From positions 1,054,001-1,118,000 of the forward strand of contig AP026164.1 of the NCBI GenBank assembly GCA_030295235.1: 64,000 nucleotides of DNA, read 5' to 3'. Positions 19,986 to 31,400 of the stretch are shown piece by piece (positions within the stretch are counted from its first letter, which is position 1; each line of letters opens with the position of its first letter). The notes under the pieces are model-generated. The model did no database searches, had not been told where the DNA came from, and worked only from the letters and a program-made list of their open reading frames with translations. This DNA comes from Fistulifera solaris (lineage: Eukaryota; Bacillariophyta; Bacillariophyceae; Naviculales; Stauroneidaceae). The position numbers were made by a program, and so were the translations under genes.

Positions 19986-20917
19986 CACAAACACCACACC
20001 CCCATATTTTCTGGGTACGTGAAAACACCACACGCCCAAATTTTCTGGGTACGTGAAAACATTACATTCCCATATTTTCTGGGTACGTGAAAACACCACA
20101 CGCCCAAATTTTCTGGGTACGTGAAAGCACCACACACCCATATTTTCTGGGTACGTGAAAACACCACACGCCGAAATTTTCTGGGTACGTAAAACATTAC
20201 ATTCCCATATTTTCGGGGTACGTGAAAACACCACACCCCCATATTTTCCGGGTACGTAAAACTACCACACCCCCATATTTTCCGGGTACGTGAAAAACCA
20301 CACCCCCATATTTTCCGGGTACGTGAAAACACCAATCGCCCATATTTTCTGGGTACGTGAAAACACCACACGCCCAAATTTTCTGGGTACGGGAAAACAC
20401 CACGCACCCATATTTTCTGGGTACGTGAAAACACCACACCCCCATATTTTCCGGGTACGTGAAAAACCACACGCCCATATTTTCTGGGTACGTGAAAACA
20501 CCACACGCCGAAATTTTCTGGGTACGTAAAACATTACATTCCCATATTTTCGGGGTACGTGAAAACACCACACCCCCATATTTTCCGGGTACGTAAAACT
20601 ACCACACCCCCATATTTTCCGGGTACGTGAAAAACCACACCCCCATATTTTCCGGGTACGTGAAAACACCAATCGCCCATATTTTCTGGGTACGTGAAAA
20701 CACCACACGCCCAAATTTTCTGGGTACGGGAAAACACCACGCACCCATATTTTCTGGGTACGTGAAAACACCACACCCCCATATTTTCCGGGTACGTGAA
20801 AACCACACGCCCATATTTTCCGGGTACGTGAAAACACCAATCGCCCATATTTTCTGGGTACGTGAAAACACCACACTCTCAAATTTTCTGGGTACGTGAA
20901 ATCACCACACGCCCATA
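19986..20917. repeat. 34-bp minisatellite array 3
   Basis: Third copy of the array. It differs from arrays 1 and 2 in unit order around 20410-20560, where a block carrying ATTACATTCCC follows the ACGCCCATATTTTCTGG unit, indicating unequal exchange or gene conversion inside the array. Confidence 0.93.
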
Positions 20918-21314
20918 CCAATAAAAGATATGCGGTGACGGCCGCCTGTTGTGAGTTGTGATAGGCGGAAAAGTTTACTGAATACTAGTAAATCCCCAGA
21001 TTTTCTGGGGAGGTGGCAAAAGCAGACAACCAGATTTTTTGGGCACTTCTTAACACCACATCCCCATATTTTCTGGTTACGTGAAAACACCAGATTCCCA
21101 GGCTTTCTGGAGACACGTAAAGAACCACACCCCCAGATATTCTGGGGGATTGACAGTCCCAGATTTTCTGGGGACGTGACACGTGCGAATACACAGTAGC
21201 AAGTTATTGCCGTGATGGCGGATACCGGTAGATGATGAATGATGATTGATGATTGATGATCAAGATAAATAAAAGAAAGTCGCTCTTATTAATATCCTTT
21301 CCATCAATCTGTAC

Positions 21315-22273
21315 ATGAATATTCTTCACGGAAGAAAAGCATTGCAAAACTTTCTGCAATCACAAAAGCCCACTTCGGAGCAGCTCCAATTTTAATAGTT
21401 GAAAGCAAGCCACTCAATGGAGTCGAGAACAAGCAAGTCGATGAAGTCTGTCGATGGACTCGTTTCGTCTTGCAGCAGCAACTGGGATTCCGTACGGTAG
21501 TTTATCATTCACAACACTTGTTTCCAACCTTGTCGGATCAGCAACAAGCCTTCGAAATGGCATCGCGTGTGGGTGCATCGACAGTCGCGGCGGTCGGTTC
21601 CGGGAGTGCGATGGATCTAGGGAAAAGCATGTCGTGGGCGGAAGATCGGATATTGATGCCCGCGACACCCACTGCGATTCTGGCGGCCGGATCATCTCAT
21701 TCGCTCATTTATGATTTGGCGGAAGATACGCTTGTACCAATAGAACAAAAGAGAGGAGGAACGATTGCTTTGATGCATTCCAAGACAGATCAAGTGCAGG
21801 AGGCGCTGTATGCGTGTCTGGCGATCGCGATTGACAACTTCGTTCAGGGAACCAGCAGAGATTCTACTTTTGCAGATGATGTGCTGAGGATGATCAAGGA
21901 AAAGACATCGAAGGTGGAAGATGCGGAGGATTTGCTTATTCGAAGTGGTCAATCATTACGTTACGGTCTAGACGAAAACAATCGCTCCATCCCGTTAGCG
22001 ATTGTTTCCAGTCTTGTCACAAACGAGCTATCAAGCTATTCTGCTATGGGTGTCATGGCCAGTTTAGTTCCATCTTTGGTAAACGTACTTCCAGACAAGT
22101 ACTCCTTCGACTTTGACAAGGAATTGCTAGACGCAGCTCCTCGAGCAATCACATCGTCTTCAATCGAATCATTATTGGCGCACATTCGTGACAATCAAGG
22201 CGCGACGGGATGCTACGACATTTCTGAGGAAAAACTTCGCAAAGTTCTGCAGTTTCACACGGTCAATTCGTGA
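21315..22273 (+). CDS. iron-ADH-like protein, copy 3 with natural C-terminus (one frame step)
   Basis: About 319 residues if the missing A near 21364 is allowed for; otherwise open from a TTG at 21470. The fold signature of the iron-dependent ADH/glycerol-dehydrogenase family is clear: AVGSGSAMDLGKS for NAD(P) binding, LMPATPTAILAAGSS, then a helical C-domain with ACLAIAIDNFVQG and IPLAIVSSLVTNEL. The usual metal ligands (Asp with His four residues on, and two more His) are not evident: the Asp is followed by NFVQ. It may therefore be a non-iron or non-catalytic member. It is the only copy with the unique end (LRKVLQFHTVNS). Plus strand, divergent from XAP5 across the minisatellite. Confidence 0.65.
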
Positions 22274-22589
22274 AGTTGCAACATTAGGGCAGGTTCATAC
22301 ATCATATGCCTTGCAACAATGTAAATGCCGGTGACTCGCCTCACGGGCTGCTGCTTAGCTACCAGAACCTTGTTTTAAAACGAAGGGTCGTAGAAAATAT
22401 CCAAGACGTGCAATATGCTGGCTCCTGCATGCTATTAGATTATCCAGTCAAACCATTCGCACTGTGGAAATTGGTTCGTCGATTTGTATTGCCGCAATAA
22501 TTAGGCATATAGTTCTGGCTATTTACGTAGCACTAAACATGAAAATTAAAAAAAACATGTAATATAGAGTCCATTATCGAACATCAAAC
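22274..22589. other. intergenic, no gene seen
   Basis: Short spacer between the convergent ADH-like copy 3 and the ABCG gene. A 64-codon plus frame at 22306-22500 is not supported. Confidence 0.5.
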
Positions 22590-24515
22590 TTATCGAGTTC
22601 GTCGAAGCATGTAATAGGCTGCAAATCGGAACACTACCTGCAAACCAAACACCATGCCAATGTTGAACCAGTAGCTTTCAGTAATACCCGTGATTCCCAT
22701 ATCGGCAATTACATCTTCACCGGGGAGAGGGCATGTACCCACGGGGCCTACCTGAACCGAAACATCATCGCTACAGGGAATATCTCTGCCTTCGAACTCG
22801 TTAATGATAAGAGCAGAGTAGCCATATCGAGCAAACGAGAGCCACGTTGCCCATCGAATACCGACGTGAATGCTTTGCAAAGGGATATAGAATCCTCCCA
22901 TGATCATGAAGAACAAAGTAATGGGAGGAGCGAGGACCAATGCCAGCTGGCCGTTGGGCATGATAATGCTGATAAACAAACCCATACTTTGAGCCGTAGA
23001 GAGCGACATGTAGAAAGCAAGGATAAAACGAACATATGCCAGGGTCGAAACACGAAAGTTGGCAGTCCAATACACGGCCATGCCATACAAAAGAGGGAAC
23101 AAAACATTATTTGTCATGTCCGACATTGTCTTGGCCAAGAAGTAACTTGCCACACCGTACATTTTCTTTGCTCTTTCTCGGCGAAGCAACGCTCGTTCCC
23201 GCTGAAAAACAGTTACTGCGTTGATGACCACACCATTTGCTTGAGCAATAAGCATAAAGAAGAGAAGAGAATTTCTTTCATAGATACGGGCGGTATTGTC
23301 TGGTAAGTGCCACCAAAACAGTGCCGTGAAGAATAGATAAACGAGTTGAAGGATAGCCGCAGTCGTGGTCAACCGTTCCCCTCTCTGTTGCTTTAACGTT
23401 CGTACTGTTAGCAGCTTCAGTTGTGTCCAGAAAGTCACATCATACTTTGGCGCCGACTGCAATTCTTCCAGCGTGCTCAAGCGACGTCCCAGCCTCGATT
23501 GTTCCCTCTGTGTCAGGTCTACACATCCAGTCTTGCTGGAGCAGTCACTCCAATACTTGGCCAAAGTACGCTCGCCCTTTCGCTCATCATCCGTAATAAT
23601 ATCCATCAGCCAGTCGGCAATTCCTGTTTCCGGAGGCAACGGAGCGACGGTAGGGCAACTCTCTAAATAAGCTCTCGCGCTGGAAGGTTTTCCGTCAAAT
23701 ATGGCTCGACCTTTGCTCAACAACAACAAATGATCGAACATGTTGTAAATAGTCGTCCGAGGTTGATGAATCACAACCGCAATAGAATGGCCGAGAGCAG
23801 CTAGATCTTTCAAAGTGGTCATGAGCGAGAGAGCAGTCGTTGCATCCAAACCGGAGGTCGGCTCGTCCAACAAAAGAAGCGACGGCTGCACAACGAGTTC
23901 CACGGCCACGGAAACACGCTTCCGTTCTCCTCCACTTACGCCTCTTACTGCGGAAAGGGGACTCCCTACCAAGCTATCTCGTACATGCAAGAGACCTAAT
24001 TCTTTCATGGTGCTCTCGGTTAATTCTCGTACCTGCGAATCGGGTGTCTCTTGCGATGTTTTCAGACGCGCCGCAAAGTAAATGTTTTCTTCTACCGTTA
24101 AATTCGACAACAGCAAATCATCTTGCCAGACCACGCCCACCAGTCGCTTGGGGATCGACCCTTCCTCTCCGTTTACTGTAATGACGCTGTCGTCGATCAA
24201 ATCGTGTGGCCTCGTCAGAGCAGCAGCCACACTGATTAAACTCGTCTTACCGGAGCCAGAGGGCCCCATCCATGCCGTCAATTGATAGGGAGAGATTTGC
24301 GTGGTAATGTTATGCAAGATGGTCGTGCGCTGTGTTTGCGTTTGATTCGAACCGATCACGGCCGACTTTGTGAACGGAGCGTATGTCACATTTTCCATCC
24401 GGAGCTCGACTTGAGGAACAGATCGCGTCTGTTTGATACTGGAGTGGCGAGATAGATTCTGAGAGCCATCATCCTCATCGTTACGTTCATTTTGAGGCGA
24501 CATCACTGCTGTCAT
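22590..24515 (-). CDS. ABCG (White-type) half transporter
   Basis: 641 residues, single exon, unbroken. Domain order is nucleotide-binding then membrane, as in ABCG/White half transporters. Walker A MGPSGSGKTSL, Q-loop VVWQDDLLLSNLTVEENI, signature VSGGERKRVSVAVELV, Walker B LLLLDEPTSGLDATTA and the H-loop VIHQPRTTIYNMFD are all intact. The C-terminal half has about six membrane segments (for example ILQLVYLFFTALFWW, ITLFFMIMGGFYIP) and a Cys-containing loop (IPCSDDV; GTCPLPGE) before the last segment. It should dimerise and export or move lipids or sterol-like compounds using ATP; the cargo is unknown. The first ~40 residues are polar and cytosolic. ATG at 24515. Confidence 0.93.
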   Translation of the reverse strand: MTAVMSPQNERNDEDDGSQNLSRHSSIKQTRSVPQVELRMENVTYAPFTKSAVIGSNQTQTQRTTILHNITTQISPYQLTAWMGPSGSGKTSLISVAAALTRPHDLIDDSVITVNGEEGSIPKRLVGVVWQDDLLLSNLTVEENIYFAARLKTSQETPDSQVRELTESTMKELGLLHVRDSLVGSPLSAVRGVSGGERKRVSVAVELVVQPSLLLLDEPTSGLDATTALSLMTTLKDLAALGHSIAVVIHQPRTTIYNMFDHLLLLSKGRAIFDGKPSSARAYLESCPTVAPLPPETGIADWLMDIITDDERKGERTLAKYWSDCSSKTGCVDLTQREQSRLGRRLSTLEELQSAPKYDVTFWTQLKLLTVRTLKQQRGERLTTTAAILQLVYLFFTALFWWHLPDNTARIYERNSLLFFMLIAQANGVVINAVTVFQRERALLRRERAKKMYGVASYFLAKTMSDMTNNVLFPLLYGMAVYWTANFRVSTLAYVRFILAFYMSLSTAQSMGLFISIIMPNGQLALVLAPPITLFFMIMGGFYIPLQSIHVGIRWATWLSFARYGYSALIINEFEGRDIPCSDDVSVQVGPVGTCPLPGEDVIADMGITGITESYWFNIGMVFGLQVVFRFAAYYMLRRTR

Positions 24516-24940
24516 CGTCGTGTTTTGAATGAAATGCTATTATTGTGCGCCTTTCCATTTCTCCGAAACATTGAATGCTGATTGCTGATCGATGATCTGG
24601 TGCGGACTTTTGCGGACGAGAGAATTCCAACGAAGCACAAGAAAACCGCCAACCTCTCCGCTCCTGCTCCTGCGTCATGTTCAGCAAATGGGATCCTACA
24701 GCCTACAGTCTACGTCGTACTACGTGTTTTAATGAGTACCGCTACACTATCGTAGAATCACACAGTATGATATAAGAAACCAACATCGACCTTGGTTGTT
24801 TAACAGACACAGAACGGAATGAAAATGCTTCGTATCTCCAATCCGTCCGCGCCGGCCGATACCCACCGCAACTCTTTTGCACGACGTGCAATCACGCAAA
24901 CAAAACAAGGAGGACAAGAATTTTTCGTCAAAAGTAAACG
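24516..24940. other. intergenic between divergent ABCG and SPC25 genes
   Basis: Shared upstream region of about 425 bases. A plus frame with an ATG at 24822 ends before the SPC25 start and is out of frame; no supported gene. No TACCTGGT word seen here. Confidence 0.45.
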
Positions 24941-25844
24941 ATGGCATTGCAATACGAATCGCACAATCAAGAGAGTCCTTTCGGACTATATGGCCCGTTG
25001 AATGAGAAGCTTAACTTCTTCCGGAACAAGCTCGACACGTGGGTCGAAAACCAGAAAGAATTAGCCGACAAAGTTGCTGCCGAACAGAAAGCGGCGATTG
25101 CAAAGAAGCAAGCAGAGGTTGATCACAACGTTACATCGCTTCTCGCTCTCACTATTGATGAAAATTTACATGTAGATGGGAAAGAGAATGTGCATGATGT
25201 GCAGGGACGAGTTGAGACCGAACAACAGCGCGTGGACACTCTTCAAAAGCAGCTCGACGGCAAGAAACAAGAACTTGAAGGTAAGTGATACATGCCAGTC
25301 AAGTCCACCTTCTTTTCGAGCCCTTTCTCATACTTCTCCCTTTTATAAAGAGCTGCGAAAAGAGTACAACGAGTTTAAAGAGCGAGCGGTCGAAGTTCGG
25401 CGACAAAAACAGGAGACGGAAATGTCAAAAGAAACAACGATCGACGATCTCACTCGAGGCATTATCAACTACAAATATCTCGGTTTGGATTTCGAACGCG
25501 TCCCAAATGATAAGCTACGGTAAGTCTCTATCTGAATTATTTCAGTAGCCTTCAAAGTATTCTCACCCGCAACAACCATCAGGTTTTGTTTCACCCAGTT
25601 GGACCCCAGCAATCCTTCGCGTAAATTTTGGTTTGAAATGGACGTCACAGAGCTGGATTGCTCAATTCCGAATTGTGAGCCTCCTATTCGATCAGAGACG
25701 AGAGAACAGTTGGTTCAGGCATTCAACAAGAATGAGGATATGCAGGAGTTTGTGTTAGGCATGCGACGCGCGTTTCTGGAAGTTTTGGCTGGTCAAGTCC
25801 ATACTCCGCCAACGACCAAGCAAAATCTGTCTATCTTGTCGTAA
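24941..25844 (+). CDS. SPC25: SPC25, NDC80 kinetochore complex subunit
   Basis: Three exons, 24941-25280, 25351-25519 and 25583-25844, with GTAAGT donors and AAG/CAG acceptors, giving 256 residues. The N-terminal ~150 residues are a long coiled coil (KLDTWVENQKELADKVAAEQ; EQQRVDTLQKQLDGKKQELE). The C-terminus has the Spc25 globular domain (LRFCFTQLDPSNPSRKFWFE, then VTELDCSIPNCEPPI). Spc25 pairs with Spc24 and links microtubule-binding Ndc80/Nuf2 to the inner kinetochore. Exon junctions fall inside codons and restore the reading frame precisely. The domain match is by pattern, so a different short coiled-coil protein with an RWD-like end is the main alternative. Confidence 0.82.
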
Positions 25845-25945
25845 GAAGGTGTATCACTACTACTTTAGTTTGACTACTTGCATCTAGAGCTTTAGTTTTC
25901 AGTCGTTGAATTGGTTTCATTGATACCAGGTAGATACGTGAAGAA

Positions 25946-27062
25946 TTAAGCAACAAGTTCTTCGAGCGATGGCATTCCATCGCCACGGAAATCGTTGATC
26001 AACGAAGGATATTTCTTCTTTATCTGTTCATCAGTCAACAAGCCATCCAGCAGTGCATCGAACGAGGGAGCACCTGCATGAACCAACTCGGCAGGAGGAT
26101 CAGGTAGATCCTTCAATGCTTTTGCCAGTCCTTCTTCTTGATTTAATTCGAAAGTGACACCATCCGTCGCCGCCCCCTTCAATAGCGTAGCAACTGTGAC
26201 TAAGGCAACATCCTCTCGAGAAACTTCAGAAGCGTAGACATCACCTTGAGACACGTGAACCTTGGCGGGGCCCACCGATTTTTTGTCGTTGAGACCTCCT
26301 GGTCGAACGACAGCGTAACCCTGGATCCAGCAGACGCATACAAATCTCTCATTGCAGCCTCTCCCGCAATTTTGCTATCCATAATGCGGTCACCATAAAC
26401 AAACTTCACAAAGTAGTTGGTAGCCTTAAACCCCAGACTGTCAGGACGAGTTGCAGTAGCGGCACTGACTACGACGAGCTTGGAGACTTTCTGATCGAGG
26501 CACGCTTTGGCTGCGTTGTACAAGCCCAAATAATCGACAGCAACTGGCTCACCTCCTTTCTTTTTACCACTTGCAGAAGCGGCAAAAATAACTCCAGATG
26601 CTCCCTTTACTGAGTTTTCCAAGCTTTCAAGCTGCGTCACGTCAGCTTGTGCGTACGAGACGAAGGGACTTTCCTTCTCCAAGATGGACCGACCGGAACG
26701 AGTTGTTGCTCGTACGTAGAGACCCTGATTCGCCAAGATTTCGGTGCACAACTTGCCGACTTTTCCACCAGCTCCAAGAACAACAATAGGAGAATCAGGA
26801 CTGGAACCAATTCCTCCTTCAGCAGCGTTTGCGACTTGGGAGAACATAATGGAAGCTGTTACACTAACAATTGCCTGAGAAAAAGGTCACGTCGACTGAC
26901 GGCAGCGGAACTACCATCAGCTTGTATGGATGGCTCAAACGCGTGCGAAGTAGTCTCGTGTGAAAAAAGTGCTTTGGTTTTTCTGGAAGAAGTGACAGGA
27001 GGAACTGTGTATCCTGTCACCAGAGGAGCCAGAAGTAACAAAGACGACAAGCAAAACTTCAT
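25946..27062 (-). CDS. plastid NAD(P)-binding (atypical SDR/NmrA-like) protein (two frame steps)
   Basis: About 372 residues across three open frames. Residues 1-17 are a signal peptide (MKFCLSSLLLLAPLVTG). Near residue 57 a second targeting element begins with a twin arginine (SRRDLF) followed by a hydrophobic stretch and ANAAEGG, which looks like a Tat-type thylakoid-lumen signal. The catalytic part is a Rossmann fold of the NmrA/Ycf39-like SDR group: VVLGAGGKVGKLCTE, VVVSAATATRP and RPGGLNDKKSVGP. The frame loses one T in the run at 26880-26884 and one G in the run at 26319-26321; the total length is a multiple of three after adding both. Such proteins act in plastid pigment or photosystem assembly. 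Location is inferred. Confidence 0.75.
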
Positions 27063-28495
27063 ATTGAATTTATATTGCGATGCAACACCTGGTGATTGGT
27101 TAATGAGTTTCCTATTTCTTTTGGAGACGGGAGACGAGCACCGAGCACTGGCAAAATGAACGACAAACCATCGAAATGATTCGAGATCGTCGCCATTTTC
27201 TCCAGATCATCGTCACCTGCATGCCTGCAACACACAAAACCAAAAGCTTTTGTTGCAGATGACAGATCGCTGATGTCATCCATGTACTTTGTAACCTTGG
27301 TATATAATTTGGTGTAGGCTGGCAGTGTGTCCCGGTAAATATTTCGAAAGTCGTTTAGTCACGAACCACAAACAGGGTCCAGTCTGTCCATGCACCCTCC
27401 ATCGGAATTTCGTAAACACACTGCGATGTTTAAAACCGTGTTGGTACCGCTACGATAACAGAAACAACTACTAATTTTCTCTTACAAATCAGCCCATAGT
27501 GGAAGCAAAGACCAAACCTTACCAGGCACCGGTACCGGTAACGTACCGGTTCCAGGTATTTTGCACAAGAAAATTCTTGCCATTTCTTCAAAATCAATCG
27601 CTCAAGTAAGAAGATACTCCGTATGAGTCTGTGGAAAGACGCAGAAGGTGCTCGACATCTTTTCTTACTGATTATCATGTCATTTTGTCGTCGACACTCA
27701 TCGAGTGAGGGCCTTTGACCTTTGACAGCGACACAACTCGCACATTACAGTCAGCAGTCAGCGTCAACCATCCTTCTTCTGAACTTCTTACCCGATGTTA
27801 TGACTTTTTATAGTCAACAAGGGCTACAGTTGACACTCGATAGCAGAGACGCAAAAGCTGTTTTCAGGTTCACAGCAAATAGCCGCACTACCTGGTATCA
27901 TCTTATGAAACGATTAAACCCTCTTGAGAGATTCGGTTAGATTTCCTAGCGGACTCTAAGTATTGAACGATTTCTTATTTTCTTGGCATTTACCTTTCCT
28001 TGTAAGTGCGAAACCGCTCAAACGACGTTCACCGTCAACTGGTTGACCCATTATATATACTCCATAAATCATTTGCTTGCATAACCGCGATAAAGTCAAG
28101 GGATGGACACAGAAGCCTCGCAAATCGTAACGTAAACCACTCCCCAAACCTGAGTGCCAATACCAAAAAGCACAGACGCAAAAACAAGGGTCTCGCTCGC
28201 GTGGAAAGTCAGTGGTAATCTCGTTTCGTATAGCTTGGAAAACATTAATGTTATTGTCTGTTCAGGGTGGCAGGGGTTTTCGGTTGGAGGGAACGTCTTC
28301 GTCGTTTCACGATGAGTATTCACTATGAACTGGTACATGTGAATGAGTTGGGCTAGTTTCTCAGGCCGCACTTCCATTGAAATAACAATTGAAATTAACT
28401 TTTTTATTTAAGAAATATCAGCTGCCAACGAAACTGGCTGCAGAAATAACTTGTTGGAGAAAGATCCGCAAAATTAACCGAACGTCGCTTCGACG
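27063..28495. other. 1.4-kb gene-poor spacer
   Basis: Contains a cluster of GGTACCGG-type words at 27525-27560, a TACCTGGTATC word at 27891, and an unproven 93-codon minus ORF listed separately. No other supported feature. Confidence 0.45.
28096..28377 (-). CDS. possible small membrane protein, unproven
   Basis: 93 codons from an ATG at 28377. The N-terminus (MEVRPEKLAQLIHMYQFIVN) is helical and the C-terminal third has one hydrophobic segment (TLVFASVLFGIGTQVWGVVY). It matches no family I recognise, has a normal start, and sits alone in a spacer. It might be chance. Confidence 0.25.
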   Translation of the reverse strand: MEVRPEKLAQLIHMYQFIVNTHRETTKTFPPTENPCHPEQTITLMFSKLYETRLPLTFHASETLVFASVLFGIGTQVWGVVYVTICEASVSIP

Positions 28496-31400
28496 CTAAG
28501 GGCATGAGCGATCTCCGCAGCAATTACATTCGATGTTACAACCCACACTCAATTCTTCGAGCTTTCCCAAACCAGTGCCGCGCCTGCTGCATAGAGCTGT
28601 GGATACCGCACCACTTAAAAGAGGATTATTCCCTAGTCTTAGTAACTCTGAAATTGTAAATAAGTCAGGCACGAATCGAAGTTATGTTGAATCTTGCCGA
28701 TGCACGTACCCAATATCATTAGATCATCAAACGCAACTGGGATGACTCCAGAAAAGTTATTGCCGTCTAAGCTAAGTTCCATAATGGTTGCATTCAGCCC
28801 GCGGAAATCTTCTGACAGCTCACTCCCAAAATTGGCGTTCGATAAGTGAAGCTCGCTGAGGACGGGGAGACGGAAGAGTTCATTAGGTAGTTCTCCCGAC
28901 ATACTCGTATTTCCTAGGTTCAAAACACGGAGGTTGGTCATTAAGGATATGCTGCTCGGTAAACTGCCTTCGATATCATTACCGGCGAGCTGCAGTTCTT
29001 GTAAGTTACCATTGTAAATCTCCGTGGGAATCGAGCCAGAAAACTTGTTATTCTGCAAATTCAGGATCTCTGCCACAAACCAAACTGTCAGAGCAAATGG
29101 CGACGGGCGAGATTATCAAGAGCTCAGTGACCTTACCTAATTTCGGAGCAAGCCCCATTTCAGACGGAATTTGACCAGACAGTCCGTTTCCTTCAAGCAG
29201 AAGCGTTGTTAAGTTGTCGAGTTTGGCCAAGGAAGTAGGTAAGCTGCCTTTGATGCCATTACGAGCCACGTTAAATAATGCTAGATTCGGATGGGCATCG
29301 ACAGCGAGTGCAGAGATGTCACCCGTAAAAGAGTTACCTTCCAAATACAAGCTTTCAAGTTTCGCGAGAGTTGAAAACACAGACAAAATGCCGCTGGTTT
29401 TACGATTCCTTGGTAAATGAAACAACTTGAGATTAGATAATTTCCCGATTTCGGCTGGCAAACGAGAGTTTAGCACAAAAACTTCATCAGGACCGAAAAA
29501 CCCTGCTCAAACTCTCTTTCAGCTTGTTCTGTTTAACACGAAAGAATGAGATTGACAGTTAAAATCAGACACAAAAAACTTCATTTTCACCACATACCGA
29601 AATTCAATTTCTCGATTATACCGTTGTCATCGCATCCAACGGCCGCCCAGTCACATTCGTCTGTTGTCGAAAGCCATGATTGTTCACTAGCATAACAAGT
29701 TTTTTGGAGATTGCACTGATTCCAAGAGTCACCATTCATAGCGAAGTAAAACACAGCAAGAATGTACCGCTGAAGGAGTTTGGCTTCATTATCCTGCAGA
29801 TTATCGTAGTCATCCGTTGAAGCTATCCACTTCGCAGCTTTGTTCTGCACAGATTCACGATTTCGTAGTACTGAAATATCTGTGATGGCAGATAAACGCT
29901 CAAGCAGCAAAGGAAAAGACGCGCTGGTGGGTGCAGCAGAAGGAGCAGGAGTTGGAGGGTCGGTTGCAATGGTCTCTTCCTCGCTGTTGTTTGAAAGGAG
30001 GACCGCGGGAACGACAGCAGCTATCACAACTAACACTAAAAGGGCCGCGCCATAACATACGAGCCTTTTGATGCTTCGACGTTCCCACTCTGCGTTAACT
30101 TCATCTTTTCCTGAAATAACGGCTACACCAGTTGCATCAACGACGGTCTCAGCGAAAAAAGGTACACCTGGGTTGGCAAGTGCCGGCTGTTCTGGGTCAG
30201 GGTCATTTCTTGCAGAATTCGGTCCCGAAATGTCTTCCGAGATAGGTGAAGGTGGCACGTCAACTCCCAGATGATCGGGCTCGGAAGCATAATCCCCGTA
30301 ACTGAATTGGGGTTTCCAGTCGTTTTCTGCATCTATGGCTTGAAAGTCAAGAGACGGTACTGTTCGATCTGTGCTTGCCATCTCAACAGACTGAGTCTTG
30401 CTCAAGAGATCTGTAATCGTTGACGAAGGACCCTGAAACTGCATACCCTTACTCGACGCCAAGCCTTGAGCATTTCCTTGTTCATAGTGCAAACCTTGAC
30501 GTTGTGGTGCATGTTTACGAACTAAATCTTGCTCGAGCTGTTGCAAAGAGGTCGACATACCGACCGCGACAGCACCAGGTTTTGCTGCAACGGCTCCTCC
30601 CGCCTGTCGCTTTGTTGCGATGCCTTGCTCCAATGCTTGCAAAGTGTTTCGACCACCAGCTCCAGCCTGCTTCGCGTGAATGTCACGTTCTAGCTGTTCC
30701 AGCGCATTGGTACCGATCGCGACAGCTCCGGGCGTTGCTGCAGCGCTTGCACCCACTTGTCGCTTAGTAGCAATATCTTGTTCTAGTGATTGTAAGTTGT
30801 TTCGCCCGACACTCGCAGCTTGCTTTACGTGTAAGTCACGTTCTAGCTGCTCCAATGAGGTTGAAGGGCTGACCGCGACGGCCCCGGGTTTGGCTGCAAC
30901 ATTTCCACCCGCCTGTCGCTTGGTCGCAATGTCTTGCTCTAACGCTTGCAAGGTGCTGTGCCCAACAGACGCGGCTTGCTTTACGTTCAAATCACGTTCT
31001 AGCTGTTCCAACGAAGAAGAAGCACTAACTGCGACGGCTCCGGGCGTAGTAGCAGAGTTTGCCCCCGCTTGCCGCTTTGTAGCAAGATCTTGCTCCAGCG
31101 CCTGCAAGGAGTTTCGCCCAGCACTGCCTGCCTGCTTGGCGTTTATGTCACGCTCTAGCTGTTCCAAAGAAGACGACGCGCTAACCGAGACGGCCCCCGG
31201 TAACGTAGCACGACTGGAAACCTGCAGCTTTGCATTTGAAGTGCGGTCGGAACCGCCCACACTGACAGCACCGGGCATGGTAGCCGCCGCCGTCGGTCGA
31301 TTCTGTTGTTTCGAAACTATATCTTGCTCCAACTTCTGGACCTTTTCAAGTTGCGTGCCCGCAGTGGTAGTCTCTCCTTCGTTGGCAGACTGACCTTGAG

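Larger units (their letters stand above)
18837..22157. repeat. tandem unit 3 of the triplication
   Basis: 3,321 bp. Its right border runs smoothly into the unique 3' part of the ADH-like gene (22158 onward), marking the original right end of the duplicated segment. Confidence 0.93.

Noticed and set aside
29476-29600. Apparent frameshift between LRR exons 1 and 2
   Set aside because: A GTATGT donor at 29597 and GAGCAG acceptor at 29503 give a 95-bp intron that restores the frame exactly.
30680-31393. 237-codon plus ORF rich in Ser, Cys and Ala
   Set aside because: Antisense shadow of the repetitive first exon of the LRR gene, where biased codons suppress stops.
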